64,000 nt of DNA, taken from JAXLQL01 sp046331625 (GTDB lineage: Bacteria > Acidobacteriota > Terriglobia > Bryobacterales > Bryobacteraceae). Under the pieces are notes generated by a model that saw only the letters and a list, made by a program, of their open reading frames with translations, was not told the origin of the DNA and ran no database searches. The translations under genes and the position numbers were made by a program. The stretch lies in the NCBI GenBank assembly GCA_046331625.1, contig JAXLQL010000011.1, positions 1-64,000 on the forward strand, given 5' to 3'. Shown in pieces: positions 52,451 through 61,335 of the stretch. The first letter of the stretch is position 1; every line of letters begins with the position of its first letter.

Positions 52451-55400
52451 ATGAAAGCTGGAAAACAGTTCGCGGTGTTTTTGTTTTGGGGCCTACAGAT
52501 GGCGCAGGCGCAAGTGGCGGCCAACCGTTACACGCTGATCCTGGAAGATCCGCCGGTGGCCGAGAGGTTCGCCACCCGGGAAGGCACTCGTTCGGCTGAA
52601 GCGAAGCGTTACCAGGCGCACATCGAGACCCGGCAGAAGGCGCTGAAAGCGGAGTTGATGGCGCGCCACATCGAAGTGACCGGATCGGTCTCGCTAGTGC
52701 TCAACGCGGTGTTCGTGGTCGCCCCGGCGGAGCGACTGGCGGAGCTGAAGAGCCTGCCCGGCGTGAAGTCGGTGAGTCCGGGGCGCGTCTTCAAGCGCAA
52801 GCTGAGCCGGGCGACACAGTTGATGAACGCACCTGCTGCGTGGAGCGCGCTGGGCGGCCAGACGAACGCGGGCCGGGGCGTCAAGATCGCGATCATCGAC
52901 ACGGGCATCGAGCACACCAACGCCTCGTTCAAAGATCCCTCACTGCCGATGCCCTCAGGCTATCCGCTGTGCACGCCCGGCGATTGCGCGTTCACGAGCA
53001 ACAAAGTGATCGTCGCGCGGAGCTACGTGCGCCAGTTGGCTGCGGGTAGTGCGGGAAATCCAGCAGCGGATTCGCGGCCGGACGATTATTCGGCGCGAGA
53101 CCGTTCGGGGCATGGCACAGCTACGGCGTCGTGCGCGGCCGGAACCAACGCTGGCGGCGCTTCGTTTTCCGGCATGGCTCCCGGTGCGTATCTGGGCAAC
53201 TACAAGATCTACGGGTCCCCTGGAGTGAATGACGGAACGCTCGACAGCGTGATCATCCAGGCGATTGAAGACGCGTTCCAAGACGGCATGGACATCGCTT
53301 CGTTTTCGAGCGGAGGCGCGGCGTTGACGGGTCCGCTCGACACGGGCGCGGCGTGCGGAAATGCGGCGGGTGTTCCGTGCGATCTCGTCGCCAAGGTGTT
53401 CGAAGACGTGGCGAAGATGGGAATGGTGGTGGTGGCGGCGGGCGGGAACGAAGGCCAAGACGGGCTGGGCCGCACCACTTTCGGAAGCATCGATTCGCCG
53501 GGCAATGCGCCGTCGGTGATCTCGGTGGGCGCAACCACCAACGCGCACTCGTTCGTGGAAGCGGTCTACGTGCCGGGATCGGATGCGCCGTCGAATCTGA
53601 AGTCGATTGCGGCGCAGTTTGGCGCGTACGTACCGCCAGGAGCGATCCAGGCGCCGATGCGCGACCTGGTGCAGATCGGCGCCGATGGCTACGGGTGTTC
53701 GGCGTTGCCGGCCGGTTCGCTGCTTGGTACGATCGCGATCATCCAGCGCGGACCAGCGAGCAATCCGTGCACCTTCGCCACCAAGCTTTCGAACGCCATC
53801 GATGCCGGAGCGATCGGTGTGATTTTCTACATGGCCGATGCCTCCACACTCATCTCTCCGGCTGGGCTGGGAAACTTCGTCACTCCGGCCGTGATGGTGT
53901 CGAACGTGGATGGCCTTGCGTTGCGCGACTTTGCGGCATCGCATCCCAACCACGCAGTGGTGCTCGATCCAGCCGCGATCGAGCGCAGCGCCACGCCGAA
54001 TCAAGTGGCTTCGTTTTCGTCAGTGGGCCCATCCACAGGAGACAACGCGCTCAAACCCGATATCGCGGCGGTGGGGACCAATGTGTACATGGCGGCCGAG
54101 ACATACGATCCTCTGGGCGACCTGTATGGTTTCAATGGGGTGGCCGTGGCCGACGGAACCAGCTTCGCCACGCCGATCGTCTCTGGAGCCGCGGCGCTGG
54201 TGAAGCAGGCGCATCCGGCGTACACGCCCGCGCAAGTGAAGTCGGCGCTGGTGAACGCGGCGGCGCAAGATCTGCTGACTGACGATCAGGGAATCGCAGT
54301 GGATGTTCGCTGGGTAGGCGGCGGCAAGCTCGACGCGGGAGCCGCGGCTGGATCCACGGTGACGGTTGCTCCCCCTACGATCTCGTTCGGCGCAATCGGT
54401 GGTTTCCCCAAGTCGCAAGTGCTGACGGTGACCAACAACGGCGCGGCCGCGGTGAACCTGTCTCTGACCGTCGCCGCCGGACCAAGCGGGAACGGCACCA
54501 CACTCACTCTGGACAGGCAGTCGATGTCGCTCGCGCCGGGAGCGAGTGGCACCGTGACGGCAACCCTTGGCGGAGCGGCGCCCGGTCCCGGAGCATATTC
54601 GGGAGCAGTTGCCATCCAGGGGCAGGGCGTGGCGTTGCGCGTTCCGTATCTGTATCTCGCGCCATCCGGAGTTCCGGCCGACGTGATCCCGCTGACGGGA
54701 TTCGACTTCGATGGAACGGTAGGGCAGGGAATCGGCGAAGGGTTGATCACGCTACGCGTGGTGGATCGAAGCGGGATCGGCGTGAGCGGCGTGCCGGTGA
54801 GCTTCGCGGCGCGCGGCGGTGGGTCGATCAAGTCGGCGGATTCCGTCACTGACGCTTATGGCATTGCAGCCGCCGAGCCTGTGCTCGGTCCGCAAGTAGG
54901 CTCGCAGACCTTCGTTGCTGTTGCGGCCGGGAACCGGCTGACGTTTTCGGGTTACGCGCGACAGCGCCCTGTGATCAGCGGGTTCGGCAGCGCAGGTGCG
55001 GCGAATGCGGGATCGCCGGTGGCTGCGGGATCATACGTGGCGCTGTTCGGGTCCGCATTGAGTGACCTCACCGATACCGCAAGCACCTCGATCCTGCCGC
55101 TGTCGATCGATGGCGCGTCAGTCAGCTTCGACGTGCCATCGGCTGGCATCAGCGTTCCAGGGCACCTCACGTACGCGAGTCCAGGACAAGTGAATGTGCA
55201 GATCCCGTGGGAACTGCGTGGGCAGACTTCGGCGCAGGTGAAGATCACGATCGGGTCCACCGCCGGGCAACTCTTCACAATCCCGCTGATCGACTACGCA
55301 CCCGCGATCTTCGAAACGAGCGCGGGCAATGCGGCGGCGCTCGATTTGAGTTATCGCGTGATTGGGGCAGGGAACGCGGCGCGGCGGGGGCAGGTGATTC

Positions 55401-55672
55401 AGCTCTTCGTGAACGGGCTGGGGCTGGTGACGAATCAGCCGGCGAGTGGGGATCCGGCTTCGGCGGCGGCGCTATCGCGAACCACCGCGCTGCCTGTGGT
55501 CACCATTGGGGGGCAGGCAGCGGCGGTGGGGTTCGCGGGGTTGGCTCCGGGATTCGCCGGCTTGTATCAGATCAACGTGACGGTTCCAGCCTTGCTTTCG
55601 CCGGGGCAACAGACGGTCACGGTGTCGATTGGCGGCCGGACTTCGAAGGCTTCGGCGATTCCGGTGCAGTGA
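52451..55672 (+). CDS. Secreted subtilisin-like (S8) protease with PA domain and Solibacter-type C-terminal domain
   Basis: About 1073 residues. After a short signal sequence comes an inhibitor-I9-type propeptide (residues about 25-110, RYTLILEDPPVAERF). The S8 domain has Asp150 (AIIDTGIEHTN), His221 (RSGHGTATAS) and Ser571 (GTSFATPIVSG). A protease-associated (PA) insert of about 100 residues sits between His and Ser (VQIGADGYGCSALPAGSLLG, IGVIFYMAD). Ig-like domains follow, and the last 240 residues are the Solibacter uncharacterised C-terminal domain (VVAAGSYVALFGSALS-type start, LTYASPGQVNVQIPWEL, TVSIGGRTSKASAIPVQ). It probably degrades extracellular protein. GTG 52436 would add five residues. 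Confidence 0.9.
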   Translation: MKAGKQFAVFLFWGLQMAQAQVAANRYTLILEDPPVAERFATREGTRSAEAKRYQAHIETRQKALKAELMARHIEVTGSVSLVLNAVFVVAPAERLAELKSLPGVKSVSPGRVFKRKLSRATQLMNAPAAWSALGGQTNAGRGVKIAIIDTGIEHTNASFKDPSLPMPSGYPLCTPGDCAFTSNKVIVARSYVRQLAAGSAGNPAADSRPDDYSARDRSGHGTATASCAAGTNAGGASFSGMAPGAYLGNYKIYGSPGVNDGTLDSVIIQAIEDAFQDGMDIASFSSGGAALTGPLDTGAACGNAAGVPCDLVAKVFEDVAKMGMVVVAAGGNEGQDGLGRTTFGSIDSPGNAPSVISVGATTNAHSFVEAVYVPGSDAPSNLKSIAAQFGAYVPPGAIQAPMRDLVQIGADGYGCSALPAGSLLGTIAIIQRGPASNPCTFATKLSNAIDAGAIGVIFYMADASTLISPAGLGNFVTPAVMVSNVDGLALRDFAASHPNHAVVLDPAAIERSATPNQVASFSSVGPSTGDNALKPDIAAVGTNVYMAAETYDPLGDLYGFNGVAVADGTSFATPIVSGAAALVKQAHPAYTPAQVKSALVNAAAQDLLTDDQGIAVDVRWVGGGKLDAGAAAGSTVTVAPPTISFGAIGGFPKSQVLTVTNNGAAAVNLSLTVAAGPSGNGTTLTLDRQSMSLAPGASGTVTATLGGAAPGPGAYSGAVAIQGQGVALRVPYLYLAPSGVPADVIPLTGFDFDGTVGQGIGEGLITLRVVDRSGIGVSGVPVSFAARGGGSIKSADSVTDAYGIAAAEPVLGPQVGSQTFVAVAAGNRLTFSGYARQRPVISGFGSAGAANAGSPVAAGSYVALFGSALSDLTDTASTSILPLSIDGASVSFDVPSAGISVPGHLTYASPGQVNVQIPWELRGQTSAQVKITIGSTAGQLFTIPLIDYAPAIFETSAGNAAALDLSYRVIGAGNAARRGQVIQLFVNGLGLVTNQPASGDPASAAALSRTTALPVVTIGGQAAAVGFAGLAPGFAGLYQINVTVPALLSPGQQTVTVSIGGRTSKASAIPVQ

Positions 55673-55684
55673 GGGCAAGCCCAG

Positions 55685-56050
55685 TTACTTGCTGCTTGGC
55701 TTCTTGTCCTTGTCGGACGGCTTCTTGTCGGCGGGCTTCTTCTTCGCGGCGCCCGGCTCCTTCGCGGCGCGGTGACCCGCCTTCTTGGCTTCGTCTTCGG
55801 TCATGAACTTCCCGTTCTTCGTCTTGCCGTAGAACTCGCCTTCTTTGTGGTAGACGCCGGAATTGAGGTTCACCCAAACCAACCCCTTCGCCTTGGCGTC
55901 GGCGATCTCGGCGTCAGTTGCCGCGGGAGCCTTTGCGGCCACCTTCTTGGCTTCCTTTTTGGCGTCGGCCTTGTCGGGTTTGGCCTGAGGCGCGGCGACC
56001 AGCATACCGGCCATCGCAATGGCGGCAACGAGTTTCAATAGTGTCTTCAC
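55685..56050 (-). CDS. Small secreted Lys/Ala-rich protein with a 'WVN..S.VYH..G..YGKT' domain
   Basis: A 121-residue protein with a signal peptide (LLKLVAAIAMAGMLVAAPQA). GTG 56050 has AGGA 8 nt upstream. A Lys/Ala-rich linker leads to the compact block LVWVNLNSGVYHKEGEFYGK TKNGKFMTEDEAKKAGHRAA, a motif seen in small secreted proteins and at the ends of nuclease-like proteins, where it resembles an Ada/SH3-like zinc- or DNA-binding unit. The tail is Lys/Pro-rich (KKKPADKKPSDKDKKPSSK). Strong positive charge suggests binding to anionic envelope or nucleic acid; this is inference. It converges with the subtilase gene. Confidence 0.75.
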   Translation of the reverse strand: MKTLLKLVAAIAMAGMLVAAPQAKPDKADAKKEAKKVAAKAPAATDAEIADAKAKGLVWVNLNSGVYHKEGEFYGKTKNGKFMTEDEAKKAGHRAAKEPGAAKKKPADKKPSDKDKKPSSK

Positions 56051-56215
56051 GTGTCGTATCCTCTCGCGAGAATCGCTTTCGGCAGCGATCCCAGCCGAAG
56101 AGTAACATGGCTTACCATGGCTCACCTATCCCATGCCGGGGGTAGGAATGTAAGCTCGCCACGGGATGGCGACGTGAGAGTTTGGCTGACACACCACCCT
56201 TTGAGTTAAGGCTTC

Positions 56216-57253
56216 TTAAAGCTCGGGAACGCCGGCTTTCCGATACGACCGGCGCACTCGCGCGAGTTCCTCGTCCGCTTCGAGCACGCCGAGTCTGTCG
56301 ACCATCTCGCGGATCGAAACCTTGGCATCGTTTGACCAGAAGATTCCGCAATCTTCATCTTCGTAATAGCGGAACCCGACACGGTCGCCGTAGATCTGGG
56401 CGAGCGCCTTGCCGTTCTTGAGCTTCGAACTCCACGGTAGGATCGCGTAGCTGAGGTCGAGTTCGTGGACCAGCACCTGGTCCGGCTGCTTGATCTGCGC
56501 CGGGATCTTGCCGGTGGGTTCGAACACCGAGGCGTTGTTGCGCCACGTGCTCGAGACGATGTAGGCGCGGGAAGCTGCGGCACGTGCGGCCGGCTGCGAG
56601 GTTTGTGGCGACTGCGTCGGCCAGGCGATGAGTTCGGCGCCCTTGGCTGCGAGCGCGTTCCAACCGCTGTCGAACTCCATGTCGTAGCAGATCTGGATTC
56701 CGAGCTTGCCGAAGTCGCAGTCAAAGACGGGGAATTCGCGGCCGGGCGTAGATCCGCCTTCCATTGTCTTGCCATCGCCAGCCACCACCAGGTGAACCTT
56801 GCGATACGTACCCGCAGCCTCGCCGTTTCGATTCACCAACACAGCCGCGTTCGAACAGCGGCGCGGATCATCGGCTTCGCGCAGGTAGGTGGGAACGACG
56901 ACGTAGCAGCTATGCTCGCGTGCGCAGCGGGCGAAGGCTTCCGCAACCGCGCCTGCCCAGGGGAACGAGCATCCGAGCGCGTCGGCACCGGCTTCTCCGG
57001 TGAGGGAGGTTTCGGGAAGGATCGCGAGGTCGAGTCCGCGGCCGTAACGCTGTTGGGACTCGCGAGCCATGCGATCGACGATGGCTGTGAGCTCATTGAG
57101 GCGCTGCTGCAAGCCGGGGTAGGGAACCCAGAAAGCCTGCATGGCCGTGCCCACGACGACCTTGCGCGGAGGCGCGGCGGAGCGGCGCGGAGGCAAGGTG
57201 GCTGCGGCGGCGAGAGCGGGGCCGGCGCCAGCGAGAAACGACCTTCTTTGCAT
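56216..57253 (-). CDS. Tat-exported carbon-nitrogen hydrolase (nitrilase superfamily)
   Basis: A 345-residue protein with a twin-arginine N terminus (MQRRSFLAGAGPALAAAATLPP). The nitrilase triad is in place: Glu81 in LAILPETSLTG, Lys152 in TYRKVHLVV and Cys189 in LGIQICYDMEF. It would hydrolyse an amide or nitrile C-N bond; the substrate is unknown. An exported nitrilase-family enzyme is less usual than a cytoplasmic one. It diverges from a similarly Tat-marked amidohydrolase gene with about 40 bp between starts, so the two may share a promoter region and act on one compound in the periplasm. ATG 57262 would add three residues. Confidence 0.88.
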   Translation of the reverse strand: MQRRSFLAGAGPALAAAATLPPRRSAAPPRKVVVGTAMQAFWVPYPGLQQRLNELTAIVDRMARESQQRYGRGLDLAILPETSLTGEAGADALGCSFPWAGAVAEAFARCAREHSCYVVVPTYLREADDPRRCSNAAVLVNRNGEAAGTYRKVHLVVAGDGKTMEGGSTPGREFPVFDCDFGKLGIQICYDMEFDSGWNALAAKGAELIAWPTQSPQTSQPAARAAASRAYIVSSTWRNNASVFEPTGKIPAQIKQPDQVLVHELDLSYAILPWSSKLKNGKALAQIYGDRVGFRYYEDEDCGIFWSNDAKVSIREMVDRLGVLEADEELARVRRSYRKAGVPEL

Positions 57254-57294
57254 GGCGATCATTCTACCGCTCCTGCGGCGTGTATCATGATCCC

Positions 57295-58173
57295 ATGTCG
57301 ATCTCGCGCCGAGCGCTCCTCGGGAGCGCCGTAGCGGCAGCCGCTCCGGGCTACCGCATCATCGATCCCCATGTGCACGTGTGGAAGGCCGATCCGAGAT
57401 TTCCGTGGGCCAAGGAGACCAAGTCTCCGCCCAATGAGGACCGGTCCGCAGAAATGCTGCTCGAGTTGATGAAGCGGAACGGCGTGGCGAAGACGGTGAT
57501 CATTCAGGTGATCCACTATCGCTGGGATAATACCTACCTGGCGGATGTTCTGAAGCGCTATCCAGACACGTTCCATGGTGTGGCTCGCGTGAATCCGGAG
57601 GATCCGGGCGCGCCGGACCATTTGTCGAAGCTAGTGCAGGAGCAACGATTCCGGGGCGTGCGGATTTCGCCCGCCGGCGGAGCGGCTGGTGATTGGATCA
57701 CGGGTCCGCTGATGCCGCCGCTGTGGAAGCGGTGCGCGGAGTTGAAAGTTCCGATGACGGTGCTATGTCCGGTGAGCAGGATCCCTGACGTGGAGAAGCT
57801 CGTGGAAAAGCATCCCGGGTTGACGGTGGTGATCGACCACATGTCCGATTCGCCGATCGACAAGCCGGGCGAACTCGAGAAGCTCCTTGCGCTGCGGCGA
57901 TATCCGAAGGTGTTCGTGAAGATCTCGCACACCTGGAGCTTGTCGAAGCAGGCTTATCCGTTCCGCGATACATGGGAACAGGTGAAGCGGCTGCATCAGG
58001 GGTTCGGTCCGCGACGGCTGATGTGGGGTACGGACTGGCCGGTGTCGGAAAAGCATGCCACGTACGAGCAGACGCTGAAGCTGGTCCGTGACGAGATGGA
58101 TTTTCTCAACGCGGATGACAAGCAGTGGATGTTGAGCAAAACGATCGAACAGGTGTGGCCATTTCCGAAATAA
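57295..58173 (+). CDS. Amidohydrolase 2 family protein with Tat-like signal
   Basis: A 292-residue metal-dependent hydrolase of the amidohydrolase-2 (TIM-barrel) family. After the RR-containing start MSISRRALLGSAVAAAAPG, the metal motif is DPHVHVW with His26 and His28. Then come the lysine- and His-bearing strands VIIQVIHYRW, FRGVRISPAGGAAG and VVIDHMSDSP, and the final Asp in LMWGTDWPVSEKHATYEQT. It resembles lactonase/decarboxylase-type members such as 4-sulfomuconolactone hydrolase, but the substrate is unknown. GTG 57280 is an alternative start. It diverges from the nitrilase-like gene. Confidence 0.88.
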   Translation: MSISRRALLGSAVAAAAPGYRIIDPHVHVWKADPRFPWAKETKSPPNEDRSAEMLLELMKRNGVAKTVIIQVIHYRWDNTYLADVLKRYPDTFHGVARVNPEDPGAPDHLSKLVQEQRFRGVRISPAGGAAGDWITGPLMPPLWKRCAELKVPMTVLCPVSRIPDVEKLVEKHPGLTVVIDHMSDSPIDKPGELEKLLALRRYPKVFVKISHTWSLSKQAYPFRDTWEQVKRLHQGFGPRRLMWGTDWPVSEKHATYEQTLKLVRDEMDFLNADDKQWMLSKTIEQVWPFPK

Positions 58174-58190
58174 CCGGCTGACGTAGATGA

Positions 58191-58225
58191 CCGCCCGGGT
58201 ACCGGTACGGTACCGCATCGGGCGG
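58191..58225 (+). promoter_or_regulatory. Inverted-repeat stem-loop between amidohydrolase and TonB receptor genes
   Basis: CCGCCCG at 58191-58197 pairs with CGGGCGG at 58219-58225, and the loop itself contains GGTACC at 58198-58203 and again at 58209-58214. No U-tract follows, so it is either a weak terminator for the amidohydrolase gene or a protein-binding site ahead of the receptor gene 66 bp downstream. Confidence 0.35.
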
Positions 58226-58290
58226 CCAGGCGGGAAAGTGCCAGCACGGAACGCCTGCGCTTCGATATCCTGAAACAAGAGAGGTCTATT

Positions 58291-61200
58291 GTGATTCGTC
58301 TTACCATTCTTCTGCTCGCCTCTGTTGCTTCGATTTGGGCCCAGGCCATCGCCGGTTTCGGCGGCATGTCAGGCGTCGTGCGCGACGCCACTGGCGCCGT
58401 GGTTGTCAATGCCGAGGTCGTCGTGGCCAATGATTCCAAGGGCATCCGGCGTACCCTCAAGACCAATGAAGCTGGGGTATTCAACGCGCCCGCGTTAGTG
58501 CCGGCGCCAGGTTATTCGGTGACCGCCACCGCGCCAGGCTTCCAGAAGTACGAGGCCCGCGATCTCGCGATCCTCGTCGGCCAGAACGTGAATCTGAATG
58601 TCGTTCTGGATGTCTCCACTTCCACCACACAGATCGAAGTGCTCGATTCGGCGCCGGTGATCGAACAAACGAAGACTGGCGGGTCGCAAGTGGTGAACGG
58701 CCAGCAAATCCAGAACCTGCCGATCAACGGCCGGCGGGTGGACTCGTTCGTGTTGTTGACGCCGGCGGTGGTGGCTGACGGCACGTTCGGGTTGATCAGC
58801 TTCCGCGGCATCGCCGGAGGCAACTCGTTCCTGACCGACGGCAACGATACTACGAATCAGTTCTACAACGAGAACGCCGGCCGCACGCGCATTTCTTCGC
58901 AGATCTCGCAAGACGCCGTGCAAGAATTCGAAGTGCTCTCGAACGGCTACTCGGCCGAATATGGGCGCGCTTCCGGCGGCGTGATCAACACCGTGACCCG
59001 CAGCGGAACCAACGCGATGCATGGCACCGGATACTGGTTCTTCCGCAATCGCTCGCTCAACGCGCGCGATCCGTACTCGACGTTCAATCCGCCCGAGGTG
59101 CGGCACCAACTCGGTGCTTCGATCGGCGGGCCGATCAAGAAAGACAAGCTGTTCTACTTCTTCAACGCCGAAGCCACACGGCGGCGGTTCCCGTTGATCG
59201 CGTCACTGACACGGCCACCGCTTTTTGACGCCAATGGCAATTTCGCAGGTCAGTGCACGGCTACGGCTGCGCAATGCAGCGCGGCACTGTCGTTCCTGGG
59301 GCGGCAGTTCCAGGTGTTGCCGCGGACGGCGAATTCCGAACTCGGTTTCGGCAAAATCGATTGGCGGCCCAACGAGCGGCACTCGATCAGCGCCAGCTTC
59401 AACTACCTGCGTTGGATTTCGCCCAATGGGATCCAGACACAGGCCGTGCTCAACAACGGCAACGGGGTGGGGAACAATGCGGATTCGACGGTCCGAACGC
59501 GCTACGGGCGCCTGTCTTGGACCTCGATTCCGAAGTCGACCGTGGTGAACGAGCTCCGCTATGGCTGGTTCAAGGATCGCTTGTTCGACGATGCCAGCCC
59601 TTCTCTGGTTCCGCAGGCGACCGGCCGCATCCAGCTCACCGTGCAGGGGCAGGCCAACTTGGGAGTGGCGGATGCGTATCCGCGGCTGAATCCGAGCGAG
59701 AACCGCCATCAGATCGCCGACAACCTCACCTGGACGATGGGCAAGCACACGTTCAAGGGTGGGTTCGATTTTGTCAGCACTGACGACTACAACGACATTC
59801 TGCGTAACCGCTGGGGCACCTACACGTATCCCACGTTCACAGCCTTCGCGCAGGACTTTTCGGGCAACGCGACCAACGCGAAGCGGTGGACGAGCTTCGC
59901 GCAACGGTTCGGCAATCCGGTTGCCGATACCGTCATCAAAGACATCAACTGGTATGTGCAAGACCAGTTCCGCGCGACGAAGAACCTGACGATCAACTAC
60001 GGGCTCCGCTACGAATTCGCGCATCTGCCGCAGCCCAAGCTGGTGAATCCCGACTATCCGCAAACGGGCAAGATTGTTTCGCCGAAGAACAACTTCGCGC
60101 CGCGCATCGGCTTGGCGTGGGCGTTCAACGACAACAAGACGGTGTTGCGCGCGGGATACGGGCTCTTCTACGCACGTGTGCAGGGCGGATTCGTCAACAC
60201 GCTGTTCCTCGAAAACGGGATCTATCAGAAGGTGATCACGCTCAACTCGGCCGTGGCGGCGGACCTCGAAGCTGGTCCGGTGTTTCCAGCGCGGCTGCCC
60301 AGCATCGATCGCAACCCGCCGGCAGGTACGGTGGACGTGACGTTCCAGTCTCCGGAGTGGCGGAATCCCTACACGCAGCAGGGCGACATCGGACTCGAGC
60401 GGCAATTGGCGCAGAACCTCGGGCTGACGGTGAGCTATGTGTGGAGCCGCGGGCTGCAACTGACCACAGTGCGCGACCTGAATATCGGGCCGACTCAGGG
60501 CACCGCCACGTATCGGATTCTGGATGCGGGCGGAAACCAGACCGGCACCTACACTACGCCAACCTACCTGCTGGCCAATCGCGTGGACCGCCGGTGGCGG
60601 CGGGTGAACATGGTAGACCACGGCGGCAACTCCTACTACAACGCGATGGTGGTGCAGTTGCGCAAGCGCGCGTCGAATGGTCTCGAGGCATCGGTCTCCT
60701 ACACGTGGTCACACGCGATCGACTTCAACCAGAGCGGCGCGAACAACAACATCTTCTTCTCGAGCGGCCCGACCTCGCTCTTCAACGGGGACTATCGCGG
60801 CGACAAGAGCTCGTCGGCATTGGACCAGCGCCATCGTGCCGTGATCACCACGATGTGGCAGCCGCACTTGTCGAAGTCGAATTCGCTCGCGGCGCGGTGG
60901 CTGATCAACAACTGGCAGATCTCGCAGATCACCACACTGGCTTCGGCCCAGGCGCAGACGTCGACGATCTTCGTGTCGGGGAATCCGTTCGCCGGCGCGG
61001 CGTTTACGGGATCGCTGAACGGGTTCGGCGGAAGTTCGCGTGTGCCGTTCCTGCCGGCGTCGAACCTCGACATCGATCAGACCTATCGCACCGACGCGCG
61101 GCTGACGAAGGTGCTGCCGTTCAGCGATCGCTACCAGCATCATCTGAGCTTCGAGGCCTTCAACCTGTTCAATCACGTGTCCGATACTGCGGTGAATGGA

Positions 61201-61329
61201 CAGGCTTACCAGGCGACGAACGGCGTGCTCAGCGTGACGGCGCGGTTGGGAGAGGGCTCGGCTTCGCAGGGCTTCCCGGATGGGACGAACGCGCGGCGCG
61301 CTCAGGTTGGGTTGCGGTTTATTTTCTGA
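58291..61329 (+). CDS. TonB-dependent receptor with carboxypeptidase-regulatory-like domain
   Basis: A 1012-residue outer-membrane receptor of the acidobacterial Oar/CarboxypepD_reg type. GTG 58291 has AGAGG upstream. After the signal peptide comes the regulatory-like beta domain (GMSGVVRDATGAVVVNAEVVV to QKYEARDLAILVGQNVNLNV). The plug follows (GSQVVNGQQIQNLPINGRRV, FRGIAGGNSFLTDGNDTTNQ, SAEYGRASGGVINTVTRSGT), then the barrel, which ends QVGLRFIF. It should import a large organic ligand, probably a glycan or peptide, with TonB-ExbBD. It has none of the Gly-rich linker of the receptor at 43104. The amidohydrolase just upstream may be part of the same catabolic locus. Confidence 0.92.
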   Translation: MIRLTILLLASVASIWAQAIAGFGGMSGVVRDATGAVVVNAEVVVANDSKGIRRTLKTNEAGVFNAPALVPAPGYSVTATAPGFQKYEARDLAILVGQNVNLNVVLDVSTSTTQIEVLDSAPVIEQTKTGGSQVVNGQQIQNLPINGRRVDSFVLLTPAVVADGTFGLISFRGIAGGNSFLTDGNDTTNQFYNENAGRTRISSQISQDAVQEFEVLSNGYSAEYGRASGGVINTVTRSGTNAMHGTGYWFFRNRSLNARDPYSTFNPPEVRHQLGASIGGPIKKDKLFYFFNAEATRRRFPLIASLTRPPLFDANGNFAGQCTATAAQCSAALSFLGRQFQVLPRTANSELGFGKIDWRPNERHSISASFNYLRWISPNGIQTQAVLNNGNGVGNNADSTVRTRYGRLSWTSIPKSTVVNELRYGWFKDRLFDDASPSLVPQATGRIQLTVQGQANLGVADAYPRLNPSENRHQIADNLTWTMGKHTFKGGFDFVSTDDYNDILRNRWGTYTYPTFTAFAQDFSGNATNAKRWTSFAQRFGNPVADTVIKDINWYVQDQFRATKNLTINYGLRYEFAHLPQPKLVNPDYPQTGKIVSPKNNFAPRIGLAWAFNDNKTVLRAGYGLFYARVQGGFVNTLFLENGIYQKVITLNSAVAADLEAGPVFPARLPSIDRNPPAGTVDVTFQSPEWRNPYTQQGDIGLERQLAQNLGLTVSYVWSRGLQLTTVRDLNIGPTQGTATYRILDAGGNQTGTYTTPTYLLANRVDRRWRRVNMVDHGGNSYYNAMVVQLRKRASNGLEASVSYTWSHAIDFNQSGANNNIFFSSGPTSLFNGDYRGDKSSSALDQRHRAVITTMWQPHLSKSNSLAARWLINNWQISQITTLASAQAQTSTIFVSGNPFAGAAFTGSLNGFGGSSRVPFLPASNLDIDQTYRTDARLTKVLPFSDRYQHHLSFEAFNLFNHVSDTAVNGQAYQATNGVLSVTARLGEGSASQGFPDGTNARRAQVGLRFIF

Positions 61330-61335
61330 GCGCAG

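Noticed and set aside
59203..60621. Long minus-strand open frame inside the second TonB receptor gene
   Set aside because: Antisense shadow without motifs; the receptor frame is unmistakable.
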